Shown: positions 1 to 12,031 of the stretch, piece by piece
Layout: every line of letters starts with the position of its first letter
Numbering within the stretch: the stretch's first letter is position 1
DNA from: Aotearoamyces nothofagi
Taxonomy: Eukaryota; Ascomycota; Leotiomycetes; Leotiales; Tympanidaceae
NCBI GenBank assembly: GCA_015345905.1
Contig: JADDTR010000003.1
Coordinates: 248,001-312,000 of the forward strand
Direction of reading: 5' to 3'
Length of the DNA stretch: 64,000 nucleotides
Program-made: the position numbers and the translations under genes
Notes under the pieces: generated by a model
Databases searched by the model: none
Told to the model about the DNA's origin: nothing
Seen by the model: the letters and a program-made list of their open reading frames with translations, nothing else

Positions 1-1782
1 TGGTCTTGGAGCGTGGGTATAATGTTGGTAGCAGCGCCAAAAACGGTGAACACAAGAAAGATGTTGAAGAAGCTGAAAAAGAAGTTCTTCGAAATCACTG
101 ACAGCTCCACTTCGCTTTGTGATATTGAGCCTTGCATGTTGGCCAAGGTATCATAAAGGAAAGGGACGGCAATGTTGAGAAGCGATACCACAAGAGTAGG
201 CAGGCCAGTCTGAACAAGGGCCTTTACGATATCGTGACGGAAGAGAACCTCTGCTAGCTGTGGCCAGACCTTCTGGATTGAGCACAGATTCAATAGAGAA
301 GCAAAGGATGCGACAGGAATAAGCCATATGATAGTGAGCACAAATATGAAGACGGTAACAGTCCAGGAACAAATCATGCGACTCGATCGGGGGAGGTATG
401 TGTTAGTCCATACTATATCAGATGGTGCTGGGGCAAGTGTCGCTTGAAGCCGTCTCGGGGAGGGATCGATTAGCGCTTGAACAGCCATCTGGCAAGCTGC
501 GGTGGAATCCATGGTAACGAAAGCCAACGGAGTGGGCTTATATTCCTTCTTCCTCGCTTCTCGGATCTTGTCGTCCAGTTTTCTAAGTTTCTCTTCATAA
601 CAATGAATGGCATCTACCTTTCTGCTCTTCAGCTTCAAAAAACCATACCAAATTCGGGTCGTCGGACGAGGTTTGTCATAGGTTGCGACACCGTTATTGG
701 AACCGGTCAAAAGATTATTGTTCTCCTCACCATCAGCATCTTCGTCATCGTCGCTTATAGTAGGAGCTGGAGGCTGAATATTAGGAAGAGATTCCAACTG
801 TCTCTGGATGCTTTGTTGCCCAAGATAAACAGTCCACGCTTCCTCGAGTTTCCTCAATATGTAAGCTCTTTGATCCATCAGTTCATCAAGTTCTTTCCAG
901 TCGCGGCACAATGTTACGCTTTCAACCTCTCCAATCTCAAGTTTTTCCAGGATCTCTTTGATACCCTCTTCGGATCTAAGCTCTGGAGGAATACCAGATA
1001 GTTTAATTGTTCTATCAGTAATCGTTGATTGGCTGCCGAGGTAATCTTGTCGAATCCGGATTATTTTCTTTGTCTGGTCCAGTAGGAAATAGAATGCCAG
1101 GCCAGTGAAGAGATAGGTAAAGACCAAATATGCCCACAGATAACTGTTGTCCACTTTCGGCGCGTCCTTCGGTTCCGTGAATGTACCATTCTCTACGCTC
1201 GAGAACCGGTAAAATGTACTTTGGCCTAATTCTAAAGATTCGTTTCTATCCCCACTATCCCAAGGGCTTGGTAGGCCAACAAAGTGGTGGTTAATGGGGG
1301 CCAGGATAACTGCGGTAATGATAAACATTATGCTAAAGAATCTGATCGACATCTTAAAGAACGATAAGAACTACCAGAGATTAGCATTGTATTTAGATTT
1401 TTGCACAAAGTATTTCATACCACAAAAGCATCAAGGCCTGCACAGGCAAGTACTTGTTGCTCGGTGATCCTATACAAGGCTGGTATCCAGCCAAAGAAAG
1501 TGTCTGGCAATTCTGGTAAAGCCGCAGCAGCGTCGGTGTGCCGTTTTCTCGCGGCGTATAACGACTTCCATCGCGGACGCAGTATCTAACATAGTCAGCA
1601 TTTCCTTCATTCGCAGCCTAGGTGTCCGCCTGCTCGAAAGGACTCACGCAGAAAGCTATGAATGATGAGAGCCCAAGCGCAGAGGATATAACTAATTGGA
1701 CGGCAGTATCCTTCTGTTTACCAACAGATGGATCTGTTGGGTCGTCGCCTTTACACTCATCGAGTAAGCCGAAGACGTCCAT
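1..1782 (-). CDS. CSC1/OSCA-type stress-gated cation channel (DUF221 family), 3' end outside window
   Basis: Minus-strand gene that runs off the left edge. Three coding exons are visible. The first starts at the ATG at 1782-1780 (MDVFGLLDEC...). The second carries FFGWIPALYR and ACAGLDAFV, the usual N-terminal signature of the family. The third, a long exon from about 1374 to the window edge, starts FLSFFKMSIRFF. An extracellular loop and a membrane span (YLWAYLVFTYLFTGLAFYF) follow. Next comes the cytosolic PHM7-type domain with an acidic linker (SDDDEDADGEENNN). The 7TM region then begins and includes NFFFNFFNIFLVFTVFG near the edge. Known members (yeast Csc1, plant OSCA) are osmosensitive, calcium-permeable plasma-membrane channels; that role is inferred from family. 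Both introns (at about 1591-1650 and 1375-1420) have GT-AG ends and keep frame. The missing part should be the remaining 7TM helices. Confidence 0.88.
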
Positions 1783-2099
1783 CTTTCATGGTGTTCAGTA
1801 TGTTGAAGAAGATGTTGAAGAAACCGTTGCTGGCGCAGGATGCTGTAGCAGCTCCGCTTCGCGAAGTTAGATGATGACGATCCGCGCGCCACCACCGTAC
1901 ACGCCATGCAGCTATCCCTGGAACCCGGGCGCTCGGGCCTCACTTTATATACAGCCAATCATGGACAGCTTTAGTCCAGGCCCACATTTGCAACAGGCGG
2001 AGGAGTACTATACTATATCAACATAGGCGTTAGTTCATTTTATGAGGCTATTAATCCACCGGTTCGCCACTATTAAGACCATCTTCTCCTAAAGTTGCC
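1783..2099. promoter_or_regulatory. Divergent promoter region between CSC1-like gene and PCH2
   Basis: The interval of 317 bases separates two outward-facing genes and must hold both promoters. The part next to the channel gene (about 1795-1865) resembles coding DNA of the channel's own 7TM region (see findings). An A/T-rich TATA-like stretch lies near 1945. No gene is seen. Confidence 0.4.
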
Positions 2100-3672
2100 A
2101 TGGTGGCTAGTCCAATTGTCTTAGCAGGCAAGGAAAGCGACGGGGACGGTCAAAATGAAGAACCAATCCTCAAAGCAGGCATTCTTTATATCGAGGCACG
2201 AGTCCAAGATAGTTTCGACGGATCTCTTACAGAGGTATATCTTGCTCTTCAAATCCTGGCTATGTGTACTAACAGAAGTGAAAAGATGACCAGCAAGCTT
2301 GAGGAAGTCTTTGGATCCGGAAAAGTGATCTGCCTCCAGCTATGGGATGACTTCCTCCAGGATGAAGCATGCAAGTCGAAATATTAGAAACATTGAGATT
2401 AACGGTTTTACTAATACTTCGAAGACATGGATATTTTCCCTGCCAGTCTTATGTCAGTCAAGGCTGTCGATTACTGTGGTGTGACAGTCCCCAGAAACTT
2501 TTACTATATCAAAGAAGTAGCGATTGAAATAAACGTCTATCGCATCTGTAACAGCACCAGTCCGTTAATAAAGAATGGAACATTTCTCCAGGGCGATATT
2601 ATCCAGTTGCCCTGCTTGCGCTTTGAACAGGCATGGGAAGGGTAAGTAGTGTATAATGGGGAGGTTTATTTAGTCCCGGCTGATAGGGCATTCATAGGCT
2701 TGTCTTTGACAGCGATATCCGAAGCAACACAATTCGGTTTGTAACAAATATGAGTAAGATATATCTCAGGTTTTGACAGCAAACTATAAATAACAACTGC
2801 CAGTTAAATTTTCTCGCAAACGTGGCCCTGCCAGACAGTCGCGAATGAACCGTCTTATCCTACTCACTGGCCTACCAGGAACAGGAAAGACTACTCTGTC
2901 ACAAGCTTTGGCGCAAAAGCTCTCCATTAGGCTCAATAAATGGTTCGAACAAACAAAATTCATTCAGATAAACGCCGCTACATTGTTGAGCAAGTTCTTC
3001 AGTCAGAGCGCACAGCAGATCTTTGAGATCTTTGCAGCAATTGAGCTCATGTGTGAGAAAAATCCTGGAAACTTCATATGCGTTCTAATAGATGAAATCG
3101 AGAGTCTTGCTGCTTCTCGCGCGGTTGCTAGCGATCGAGGAGAGGTGCAAGATGCTATACGTGCAACAAATGCGCTCCTAACAGGATTCGACGGCGTGAA
3201 GTCACGACCAAATCTGATGATCATGTGTACCTCTAATCTGGTTGATATACTTGATGAAGCGTTTCTCGATCGCGTAGGGCACCAGATCAAGGTGGAGCCA
3301 CCGTCTTTGGCTGCACGATACCAGATTCTTCGAGACGGAATTCAAGAGCTGATCTCCGATGGCATTATTGAGACTGAGGAGACGGTGCCAAATTATCGAG
3401 ATGCACAGTTGTCACTGCTAAGCACTCCTAGTGAGCCAGGCAGTGTCTTGATCCGACTTGCAGAGGTTCTTGGAAGTCCTGAAAATAGTCACATTTCGCA
3501 TCGGCCTTCGACCAGCGGTCGAAGGTTAGGTCAAATTCCCGAAGTGGCATTGGCTAGTAGCCTCAAGGCCGATACCTGCACGTTAAAATTAGCATTACAA
3601 CACATGGCGAGCTTTATTGAGGATCAACAGCCTCATCACAAGAAGCTGAAAAGGGAGAGTGCAATCTCGTAG
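2100..3672 (+). CDS. PCH2: Pachytene checkpoint AAA+ ATPase (Pch2/TRIP13)
   Basis: Hexameric AAA+ remodeller of HORMA-domain proteins (Hop1, Mad2), acting in meiotic chromosome-axis control and checkpoint silencing; role taken from the family. Exons: 2100 to about 2375, about 2451-2642, about 2699-2752, and about 2805-3672. The spliced frame reads AWEG, LVFDSDIRSNTIRFVTNM, KFSRKRGP, NRLILLTGLPGTGKTT. Walker A is GLPGTGKTT and Walker B is CVLIDEIESL; the sensor segment CTSNLVDILDEAFLDRVG follows. The C-terminal helical lid ends in a basic KKLKRES tail. Total length is about 450 residues, normal for the family. The first intron is the least certain. A donor near 2376 and an acceptor at 2450 keep frame, but a TACTAAT branch site upstream suggests an alternative acceptor near 2424. 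The gene is divergent from the channel gene and convergent with the aminotransferase. Confidence 0.88.
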
Positions 3673-4016
3673 ATGGGAGTGAACCCGGTCCAAGGACGGC
3701 CTTGATCCCTCTGGATTGTGCTAAATCGCTAACAGCGTTTTGTCAAGGGATCAATCAATCACTAATATGTTATTTCTACTTATTAGATTTGCTATGGCTT
3801 GCTATTATACCCAAATATCCAACCCAGCAGTTATACTTGTGCATCTCTTTAAATGGCCTGTGATGGCCAATAATTTAGATGCCTTCAGGGCAATCGAGAG
3901 CTTTGCAACTAATAAGAGTTGAGTGGAAGGATAGAGCTCTATTTTGCTATAATTGATACGGGCTGCTTTGAAAATCCAAAAATTCGACGGTATTTTAACA
4001 AGATGACTTTTGTTGC
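3673..4016. other. Convergent intergenic spacer, no gene seen
   Basis: The spacer lies between the 3' ends of PCH2 and the aminotransferase gene. It is A/T-rich and should hold both terminator/polyadenylation regions. A 60-codon frame at 3740-3922 has no family resemblance. Confidence 0.5.
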
Positions 4017-5485
4017 TTACGGTAATTTATCTACACTTGTATTTGTACCATTGATACCATTTATGACTTCGCCTGATGAGTAGTCCTTGATATCCACCTC
4101 CTTAACCGGAACACACCACCCGAAATCGTCCTTGATCTTCCCTAGCTGGATGCCCTGGAGCGTTGTGATGAGATTAGTGAATATTGGGCCAGGCTCTTGC
4201 GAATCTTCTGGAATGTACTGGAACTTGTCGGACGTCGATTTTCGGGTGATTGATTTGATTGGCACAAGGGCTGCAGCGGTACCAGCTGCGAGAACTTCAG
4301 AGAAGGATGAGACTTCTTCATATTTGATCTATTTCTTCGTTAGAAGTATCTAGAGTACGGAACCATTTTACTCACCGATCGAACCTCGACGTTGTAGCCT
4401 AGGCTCTTTCCAATTGCAAGACAGCTGTCTGAGGTAACACTCTTGATGACATTCTTGCTGTCTGGTACAACAAGGGTAACTTGCTCCCCATCCTTTTTTA
4501 CTCCAATGAAGCCACTGGTTGAAAACTCATCAATCTCGCTTCGAGTTTGGCTGTCAAGGTGAAGGGTGATGTTATAACCCTCCTCTCTGGCCTTGTCGCT
4601 GTGTCTAAGAACTGGTGCATAGTTCCCGCCAACCTTAGCACTTCCAGTTCCGTGAGGTGCAGAGCGGTCGAAGTCCTCAAGAATCAAGGCCTTGTTTGGG
4701 TTTACACCGTGATAAACGCCGACTGGAAGGACATAGACGCAGAATGTGTACTCCTCGGGTGGGCTAAGACCCAATTGAGCTGAGCTACCAAAGATGATGG
4801 GCCTGATGTACATGGATGCTGACGTCTCATGGGGTGGCACAAATGCCGCATTCAATGATACCGCAGCGTGTACTGACTGCAAGAAAATAGATTCTGGTAC
4901 GGGAGGAATGCTGATGAATTCTGCCGAGTGTGCCATTCGCGCAGCGTTCATTTGCGGCCGGAAGATTTGGATATTGCCTTCTGGAGTTCGGAACGCCTTC
5001 AAACCTTCGTAGGCGTGTTGACCATAATTTATGGCCGGTGCCATACCGTGGATACGGAGGTATGGGTCGGTGACAAACTGAGGGGCTGTCCACACTCCAG
5101 TCTTCTTACTGTAGTGGGATTCAATGTGCCCATTGACTATAACCGTCAGGATATGGGAGTGCTAAACAGAATAGGTTACCCACCTTCTCGAAATACGAAG
5201 CCGACATTACTCCAGTCTGCTCAACATGTTAACGAATATCCTTACTGATTGTGCATCATGTGAACAAGAGGAACAGATGGTGCGGTGAAGCTGACGTCGT
5301 GGATAGGGCATCGGTTAATTGCTACATTGACGTCCATCTACTGCCTTAGAGCCACACCGAAACAGAGTTCCTCATTTACAAGGGAATAATGGAGACAATG
5401 CTCATTTGCAGCTGTCCACAAGTTCTCAGTAAAGCTGCGAAACCAACATACCAATAGTGTTGACTGGTGGCGGAGGGAAAACCAT
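4017..5485 (-). CDS. Branched-chain amino acid aminotransferase (BCAT, PLP fold type IV)
   Basis: Transfers the amino group between leucine, isoleucine or valine and 2-oxoglutarate. The start ATG is at 5485-5483 (MVFPPPPVNTI). Two small exons follow (DWSNVGFVFREV, then NGHIESHYSKKTGVWTAPQF). The large exon carries MAPAINYGQHAYEGLKAFR, YIRPIIFGS, LPVGVYHG and KVGGNYAP; the lysine just before VGGNYAP is the expected PLP Schiff-base residue. After an intron at about 4330-4375 the last exon carries EVLAAGTAAALVPIKSITR, the conserved C-terminal cofactor-binding segment, and ends at 4017. Length is about 390-400 residues, as usual for fungal BCATs. No clear mitochondrial presequence is seen, which suggests a cytosolic (Bat2-like) or paralogous metabolic form. 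Intron positions and reading frame agree at all three junctions. Confidence 0.92.
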
Positions 5486-5958
5486 CTTGATGTTATGTGT
5501 CTTTTTTGTTTTAATCGTTATGGACAGTTATTTGAGAGGAGGAGAAGGTGTAATGGATTGACTCAATCGTAGTCCGGTGATAGTAGCTATGTGGAAGAAA
5601 GGTGCCGTGTTCGGAATAAAGTTGATGACAACCTCCCAAATATTAGGTGGTCTGCCGCAGGGATTGTGTTCCTGGGCGCAGGCACCGCTAGGCAGTTTCC
5701 AGGCAGCGATAGTCCGGAATCCGAATGGCGACAGGGGAGTTAATCCGACGACACGCGCGCGACCACGCGGTGGTAGCGTAAGTACTCTACTCCGTATCGC
5801 GCGGTGCTTTGACAGACACCTGGAAATCGTGTCATTACTTACGAGAGTTTGTATTCAATTATTGTAAAAGCCCATTCATTTCCAAGCATATCGCTGCCGC
5901 GCGACTTCCCTTGAATCCGAATCCGAATTCCAAATTTCCCTTCCTTCAAGCGTCGCCC
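5486..5958. promoter_or_regulatory. Divergent promoter between aminotransferase and ERV2-like gene
   Basis: This is a shared upstream region of about 470 bases. It contains the word TACTCCGTA at 5788-5796, a recurring intergenic word in this window. The frame of the downstream ORF is open upstream of 5959 but has no better ATG, so 5959 was kept as the start. Confidence 0.4.
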
Positions 5959-6654
5959 ATGGCGCGACGACAGCACTTCAGCGTGCTCCTGCTCGTCGCC
6001 TTATCGACATTCCTTGTTATTTCCTTTTTCCTCACATTTGGTGGACAAGCGCAATCATCGGGACGTCCTTCGCAATACTCAGTTTCAGTTACTGATGATG
6101 TTCTACATGGAGAAGCCACAGCTCCCAAGCTTGAGAATGCCACTCTGAAGTAAGCCAGGGGTAGAGTATTACGACACTCCATGCGCTAACTTCCCTTAAA
6201 GAGCAGAACTTGGCAACGCAGCGTGGAAGCTATTGCACACGACGATGGCAAAATTTCCAGATAAGCCCACAGAGGAGGATAGCACATCACTGAAAGCATA
6301 TATTTACCTGTTTGCTCGTCTTTACCCATGCGGAGATTGTGCAAGACACTTTCAGCCCCTACTCGCCAAGTTTCCACCACAAGTTTCGTCGAGATCAGCT
6401 GCAGCTACATGGGCATGCCACATACATAACGAAGTCAACACAGTATTAAGAAAGCCGCTCTTTGATTGCTCTAAGATTGGTGATTTCTACGATTGTGGGT
6501 GCGCGGACGATGCCACTCCAGGTATTGAGTCCACCCAGACTACGATGCAGGATTTTACTCCGTTGGAACTGGAGAAGAATGGGTAGGGTCCATGCGCATG
6601 CAAAGGGATTCACACCCTTGCTAACGAGGCATGCAGACTGACTCGGGGAGGTTG
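5959..6654 (+). CDS. ERV2: FAD-linked sulfhydryl oxidase, ER type (Erv2-like)
   Basis: Makes disulfides in the secretory pathway by passing electrons from thiols to FAD and oxygen. The N-terminus has a basic start and one hydrophobic anchor (FSVLLLVALSTFLVISFFLTF), placing it as an ER luminal protein with a signal anchor. The Erv/ALR core follows: LGNAAWKLLHTTMAKFP, the redox pair in YPCGDCARHF (C-x2-C), WACHIHNEVN and a second cysteine set in DCSKIGDFYDCGC, the likely shuttle disulfide. Exon 1 ends ...ATLK. Intron 1 lies at about 6150-6201. A short last intron is proposed at about 6584-6636 so that the protein ends NGLTRGG and stops at 6654, because Erv2 proteins usually end in a similar tail. 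Without it the frame stops at 6586. Length is about 200 residues. Confidence 0.9.
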
Positions 6655-7343
6655 AATTTAATCATTATGGTGGATGTACAAAGCAGTGATTTTGGATAAA
6701 GCAGGCGTTAAATCAAAGCGCTCTACAACTGCACAGGAACATGGCGTGCAAATAAAGCATAATAGCAAGGAGTTGAGTGGGAAGAAAGAATATGACCTTT
6801 AAAACATTCTTGCTACCGGGATGGCTGATATAAAAATAACTGCTTGATAGTTAGAGACTGCATACCTAAGAGCATAACTATTCAAAATGAAAGTATGATA
6901 TAGTCTGAACAGGCTGTTTGTAAAAGTACTGACTTTCATGTTGAGAGTCTAGTGGCTGCTCTACGCGAAGAGGGTATGGAAGATAACAGCCACTGCGTTC
7001 AACTCGCACTATTTTTCCTAATGCAATTCCACTCCTTCCTTTTACTTTATTGTTAAGCTTTGCGTTTTCTGCTAATTAATTTAGACTACGATGAATGAAA
7101 TTGCACTGACCTCTGATTATAACGCTGGCCCTGAAGCTTTATGAGGCTGAATTGATATCGCGGAACGGATTAATTAACCGGGAGCTAAGCGGGAGCTTCA
7201 CGCGAGGAACCAAGCATACGCCAGTGAAGCTGCCTTAACCCATCGGAGGGCTCAACTTACCAATATCACTCTTACACTTCCCATCTTTTAAATTAGGAAG
7301 ACTAGCAACTCCAAACCTATCACGAAGTAACAAAGACAGCAAT
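6655..7343. other. Intergenic region upstream of PRE3, no gene seen
   Basis: About 690 A/T-rich bases hold the 3' end of the sulfhydryl oxidase transcript and the promoter of the proteasome gene. No convincing frame or RNA gene was found. No clear Rpn4-like proteasome box was recognised by eye. Confidence 0.4.
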
Positions 7344-8321
7344 ATGGAGTTCGGCACCTCTGGAATGCTGAACGAGGGTGCGTTATGATGGGCATCAGCC
7401 CCATGTATCTCAGGTCTGCTTCTAACGTGTACATCCAGATGGCATCCACGTCGACATGGACCGGCTGAAGAAGGGAGAGGTTAAGTATGTATATTACAGC
7501 TGCACTTGAGAGTGGACTGCTAACCTTATATTTAGTTTAGGTACCTCGATGTAAGCCTGTCACTTCAAGACCATCGTTCAAACAACAACGGCTTTGTGAT
7601 GCAATAGCTGACATATTCTAGCATGGCTATCAACTTTAAGGATGGTGTTATCTTGGGTATGTTTGAACCGGATTAATACTATCCAGCTATGAGCTAATCA
7701 TCGTCAAAAGGTGCGGACAGTAGAACTACGACCGGCGCATACATCGCAAATCGAGTCACAGACAAGCTCACACAAGTACACGATACCATCTGGTGTTGTC
7801 GATCAGGCTCGGCAGCGGATACACAAGCAGTTGCAGATATTGTTCACTACCAGCTTGGCATGTTTGGCATCCAAAACGCAGCCCAGCCGACAACTAAGAT
7901 CGCGGCGGCAATGTTCCAGGAGCTATGTTATGACAATAAGGATCGGCTTAGGCAAGTCTCGTTGTCCCGCAAGCAATTGCACTATTGCTAACGGTTACAC
8001 AGTGCTGGCTTGATCATAGCAGGATGGGATGAACGTCACGGCGGTCAGGTGTACTCTATACCTCTAGGAGGATCGTTACACAAGCAGTCATATGCCATCG
8101 GAGGATCAGGTTCCACATACATCTACGGATACTGTGATGCGAACTGGAAAGAGGACTTTGAGGAGGCCGAGGCAGTAGAATTTGTAAAGGGCGCATTACA
8201 AGAGGCGATCAAGTGGGATGGGAGCTCTGGAGGTGTCATAAGAATGGTTGTGTTGACGGCGAAGGGTGCAGTTAGGCATCTATATCTCCCAGATAACGGG
8301 TACAAAGTCAATGTCTCGTGA
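7344..8321 (+). CDS. PRE3: 20S proteasome subunit beta1 (Pre3, caspase-like activity)
   Basis: Catalytic beta subunit of the 20S core, cleaving after acidic residues. The start [11 protein letters not shown] is followed by several very short exons giving [18 protein letters not shown] and then [20 protein letters not shown]. The threonine after NLG is the nucleophile exposed when the propeptide is cut off (Thr1); the Asp (GADSR) and Lys needed for catalysis are present. [35 protein letters not shown] and [13 protein letters not shown] are classic beta1 segments. There are about five introns of 50-60 nt. The one at 7952-8002 starts with GC instead of GT (GCAAGT...ACACAG); only this boundary restores [11 protein letters not shown]. 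Mature length is near 205 residues, normal. The stop TGA is at 8319-8321. Confidence 0.95.
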
Positions 8322-9613
8322 GCAGATTTGTAAACCCTACATCAATACGATAACTGAAAGCCACGTTGTCAAAGGCTTGATCCCTTTCCCGGGGAAATGT
8401 CGGCCAGTGTTGAAAAATGGCGTATGGCAGCAAATAGGCAAATGACAGATGTTAAGATCTAGTGGCACTATCAAGTTCGGCTCGCCCATGAAACTCAGGA
8501 GACGGGTTCTCAGGGAGCGGTGAAGTGGAAAACTCAATTGAGAAACCGCGAAGGCGTAAATGCATCTCACGGAAATCGAGATGGCGATGACGGGATGCAT
8601 CAATATGATAGGCAAGGGATATTTGCTGCCTTTTGTGATGTTGTGAAATAATGTGTGCAATCGCACAGTACCTGTAGGGCCTGTTGGACCTGTAGGAACC
8701 CACGACCTCTGCTCTAGCCAAGCAAGGCGCGCAAGGTATGCAAGGTATGCGCAATTGCCAGTTCGCAGGATCACGGGTAGCACGTTGGAGACTTGATTCG
8801 CAGGCACTGGGCAGGTCGAGTAGGCGATAATACCTTAATTATCTCCTCTACCACTTGGGCAGCGCTGGCTCCACCGGTGTTGCGGCCATCATTTGTGAGC
8901 GTCGCATTGGAATCTGATCTTGCTTTCTTGAAATATCTCCACACCCAGAGCAAAAATTTTTATCTAGACGGCGTTGCACTCTCTTAGCCATTGATTTTCG
9001 CTCTGTATTTGTTCTTGTCGTCGCTACCTGGAGTGCGAGTACTCTTTGGGCCATCTCTGTTTTGCCGTACCATCGATTCTCGATTGCGCTCCAACCGAAG
9101 TTGAACCTGTGACGTCCAACGAATCCCCAAACAAATAATACACAGCCTCCCCCCCGACCTTGAAGTCAACAGCGACAAGGACTTGCTCTCACGTTCATAT
9201 TGCGCTCATTAGGAAGTGTGTTTGGCAGCGTGCCAGAATTGTAATGCTGCAGGTGAGCAACGCGATCTATCTTGTCTTCTCAAGCGCCTATACGTGATGC
9301 CGATGCGATGCGTTCCAGACATGCCAGGATAAGCTCTGTGCTCAATACTATCGAGTGATACTGCCCTCATAGTCCAAAAGCCGTATCTAGGCTTTGGACT
9401 GCTTTTGACTTCATATATGGATCAGCCTAGAGCCTCGCCCATCCAAGATGAAGCGCTGGCGATGCCGCTCCAGGATGAATCAGTTCATGATGAGCACTGC
9501 CTTTCACACCACAATGCATATCGCATTTCATCTGCATACCAACAGCTACAGTAAATGCATCATACAGAGCTAATATTAGGTGCCCTCTACAGCTCCAGGC
9601 CCGATAGTGTAAT
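8322..9613. other. Long leader/promoter region of cyclin gene, no gene seen
   Basis: About 1.3 kb without a credible gene. It contains small direct repeats near 8670-8755 (GTAGG/CTGTTGG and GCAAGGTAT units) and several short upstream ATGs from 9240 to 9600. Minus-strand frames at 8337-8807 show no family features. The stretch near 9000-9610 is probably promoter and 5' leader. Confidence 0.35.
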
Positions 9614-11059
9614 ATGGCTGCTGTTCTCAGCGAGACCATCACAGAATCCACACATTTTCCAAAGATGAGACGCGGCGATGAGCGACCGCGATCACCAAAT
9701 TCTTCGCAGTTTCGACAACCATCTCAGCCAATACCTCGCGTTCCTCCAAGTCCAAGGCCTCATGCGGTAGACGTCAAGGCCGATTGGCCTCAAGGGGATG
9801 TCCAATCTCACCCTTCCCAGTCGCCAGGCTCGAATCCACATAACGATTCACAATCGAGACAGTCATTTGCAAGCCAACAAAACTTTCCCTTATCTGCTCA
9901 GCATCAGCAAACTGCGCAAACTTCGCAGGCTTACTCCCCAGCCGGACCCAATTCTGCTGCATTAGCATCCCCGGCAGACTCTTCGAACAGCCCCATTCCA
10001 AGATCTGTATGGCCATCCGATGATCTTTTGACACACGAAGGAAATACGATCAAGGTTCGAGATCTCTCACATATTCAAAGTTTTGCCAGTGAGGACTTTT
10101 TGTCCCATAGAGAAAGCTCTGGACGACGACAGACCGGAAACGAGCCATCATTGAAATATGAAATAAGTTCAATGCCCATCACGGATATTATCGAGATGGT
10201 TGCTGGGCTTTTAACAAAAATCACAACAACAAATGATCGTCAACACGAAAGTTTACACCGGCCTATACCATCCGCCGACGCGGCGGCAAATATGCCCGGT
10301 CTAACGTCTAGTGTACTTGCTTTTCACGGAAAGAATGTACCCAGTATTACAATCCTCAGCTATCTGAGTCGAATCCATAAATACTGTCCAACGACATACG
10401 AAGTATTCCTGAGCTTGCTTGTGTATTTTGACCGGATGACAGAGCGGGTCAATTCTAAGCCAATGCAGGAAATGCGGCATATGTCTTCGGACAGAACTCA
10501 TCCTCACCCTTCTGCTGGTATCCAGCTTGCGGATGATGAGATGGAGGATAGAGTAGACATGCCACGAACGCCAGTCTCGGTTGCTAGCGTTTCGAGCAGT
10601 GCAGAAAAGCTTATAGATGCACACTATGCAACTCCACCCGATGACGACCAAATTCCATATAATCTCTCGCACTTCTTTGTTGTTGATAGCTTCAACATTC
10701 ACCGGCTAGTGATTGCTGGTGTTACCTGTGCAAGCAAGTTCTTCTCAGATGTATTTTACACTAACTCTAGATATGCTAAGGTGGGAAATTCCCCTATATC
10801 TGTCACGTGACTGGGCTAATAAATATTTTAGGTTGGTGGACTCCCTTTAGCGGAGCTAAACCACCTTGAGCTGCAGTTCCTCCTACTAAATGACTTTCGA
10901 CTCTCTGTGCCTGTGGAGGAGCTCGAGGCATACGGCACGATGCTGGTTGAATTTTACGCTCGTGAAGTTATCACTCAAAGACAGCAGAACGTTCTGCCGT
11001 TGGACATGGCCTACCCAGACCCAGAAGATACTCCGATGACTGTCCCGACGTCGCCCTGA
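9614..11059 (+). CDS. Pho80/Pcl-type cyclin (partner of Pho85-like CDK)
   Basis: Cyclin with a long disordered N-terminus rich in Ser, Pro and Gln (residues 1 to about 190). The cyclin domain starts near ISSMPITDIIEMVAGLLTKI. Core pieces seen are FHGKNVPSITILSYLSRIHKYC, EVFLSLLVYFDRM, and after an acidic insert FVVDSFNIHRLVIAGVTCASKFFSD, then SRYAKVGGLPLAELNHLELQ and LLNDFRLSVPVEELEAYG. This is the PF08613 layout of yeast Pho80/Pcl7 and Neurospora PREG. The insert of about 75 residues between helices 2 and 3 (10450-10650) is larger than in Pho80. One intron at 10780-10831 joins the two parts, and the protein stops at 11059 (about 464 residues). A role in phosphate signalling or another Pho85 branch is inferred. 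The exact Pcl subfamily is not settled. Confidence 0.88.
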
Positions 11060-12031
11060 ACAGCGAGAGTGAAACTTAAGCAGCAAATGTCAATTGTAAA
11101 GACCCATGCGAAATATACGACAGGAATATCGGCGAATGGTTAGTGACGGAAGGCGACGACATAGACATTTTCTTTTCATTAGCACTCTAGACTCGACGAA
11201 TTGGCCATTTCGGCCTTTTCATATACCCACCTTACGTTTCGTCATACCTGCAGACTCTCAAGATATCTTCAGCATGAAGTTAACGATGTTCGCGCTCTCA
11301 TAGCCTGCCTCATTGTAGCTTGGCCGGTCTATCTCGTATTTTTATTGGTTTTTTAGGTGGCTGTAGAGAATTTGGTGGGGCACGGGTCAAGGGAGTTTAG
11401 AGGCGTTTGTCTAGTCTTAGTTGAATGACATAACAGCCTTGGCTTCTTTGCAGAACGTCACTTCGTACTTCACTATGTGACATTTTCCGGAATAAGTATC
11501 ATGAACTTTACGAAAGAAAAAAAAAAGTCGGATAAATAGCACTATAAGACGCAGGAAAGGTACCATTATGCCATTAAGAGTGATCCTTTTGAGCGGAGCC
11601 CTTAGCCGCAAACCTTTAGCTAAAGTTCTACAGTAAGCCAGGTAATAAGATGTCCAAAAGTCCAAGATATACCATTTTGCCGACTATGCATCCTTATTCA
11701 TTTTCAGGTCCCATCTAGAGCAAAGGATTCGCCATTTCCCAGGAAAGAAGACATGCAACCCAAATGCGCGTCCACTTAGCCCACTAGGCAGTTCTGTTTC
11801 AAATAAGAAGGCTTGTCTTGGGAAGAGCCGTAGCTCAATAGAACGAGTACAGAATACTTAGGAAGACGGGCGCCTTCAAAAAATAAACCGGATCCTTGAC
11901 CCATTGTGTTAGCAGTCTTAGAGATGCATGCCGACTTTCTAAACGGAGCGAGATCTTAGGGCTTTTACGGGTTCCTGCCTATGAACGAGTGGCATTCTAA
12001 ACCAGCTCCCGTCGCCGTTCTCGAGGCAAAA
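11060..12031. other. Convergent spacer, no gene seen
   Basis: About 970 bases lie between the cyclin 3' end and the hydrolase 3' end. The stretch is A/T-rich with a poly-A run near 11515. Short frames at 11106-11303 and 11417-11665 show no recognisable domain. Confidence 0.4.

Noticed and set aside
8337-8807. 156-codon minus-strand frame after PRE3
   Set aside because: No recognisable domain, no ATG-supported gene structure, overlapping frames with similar length on both strands.
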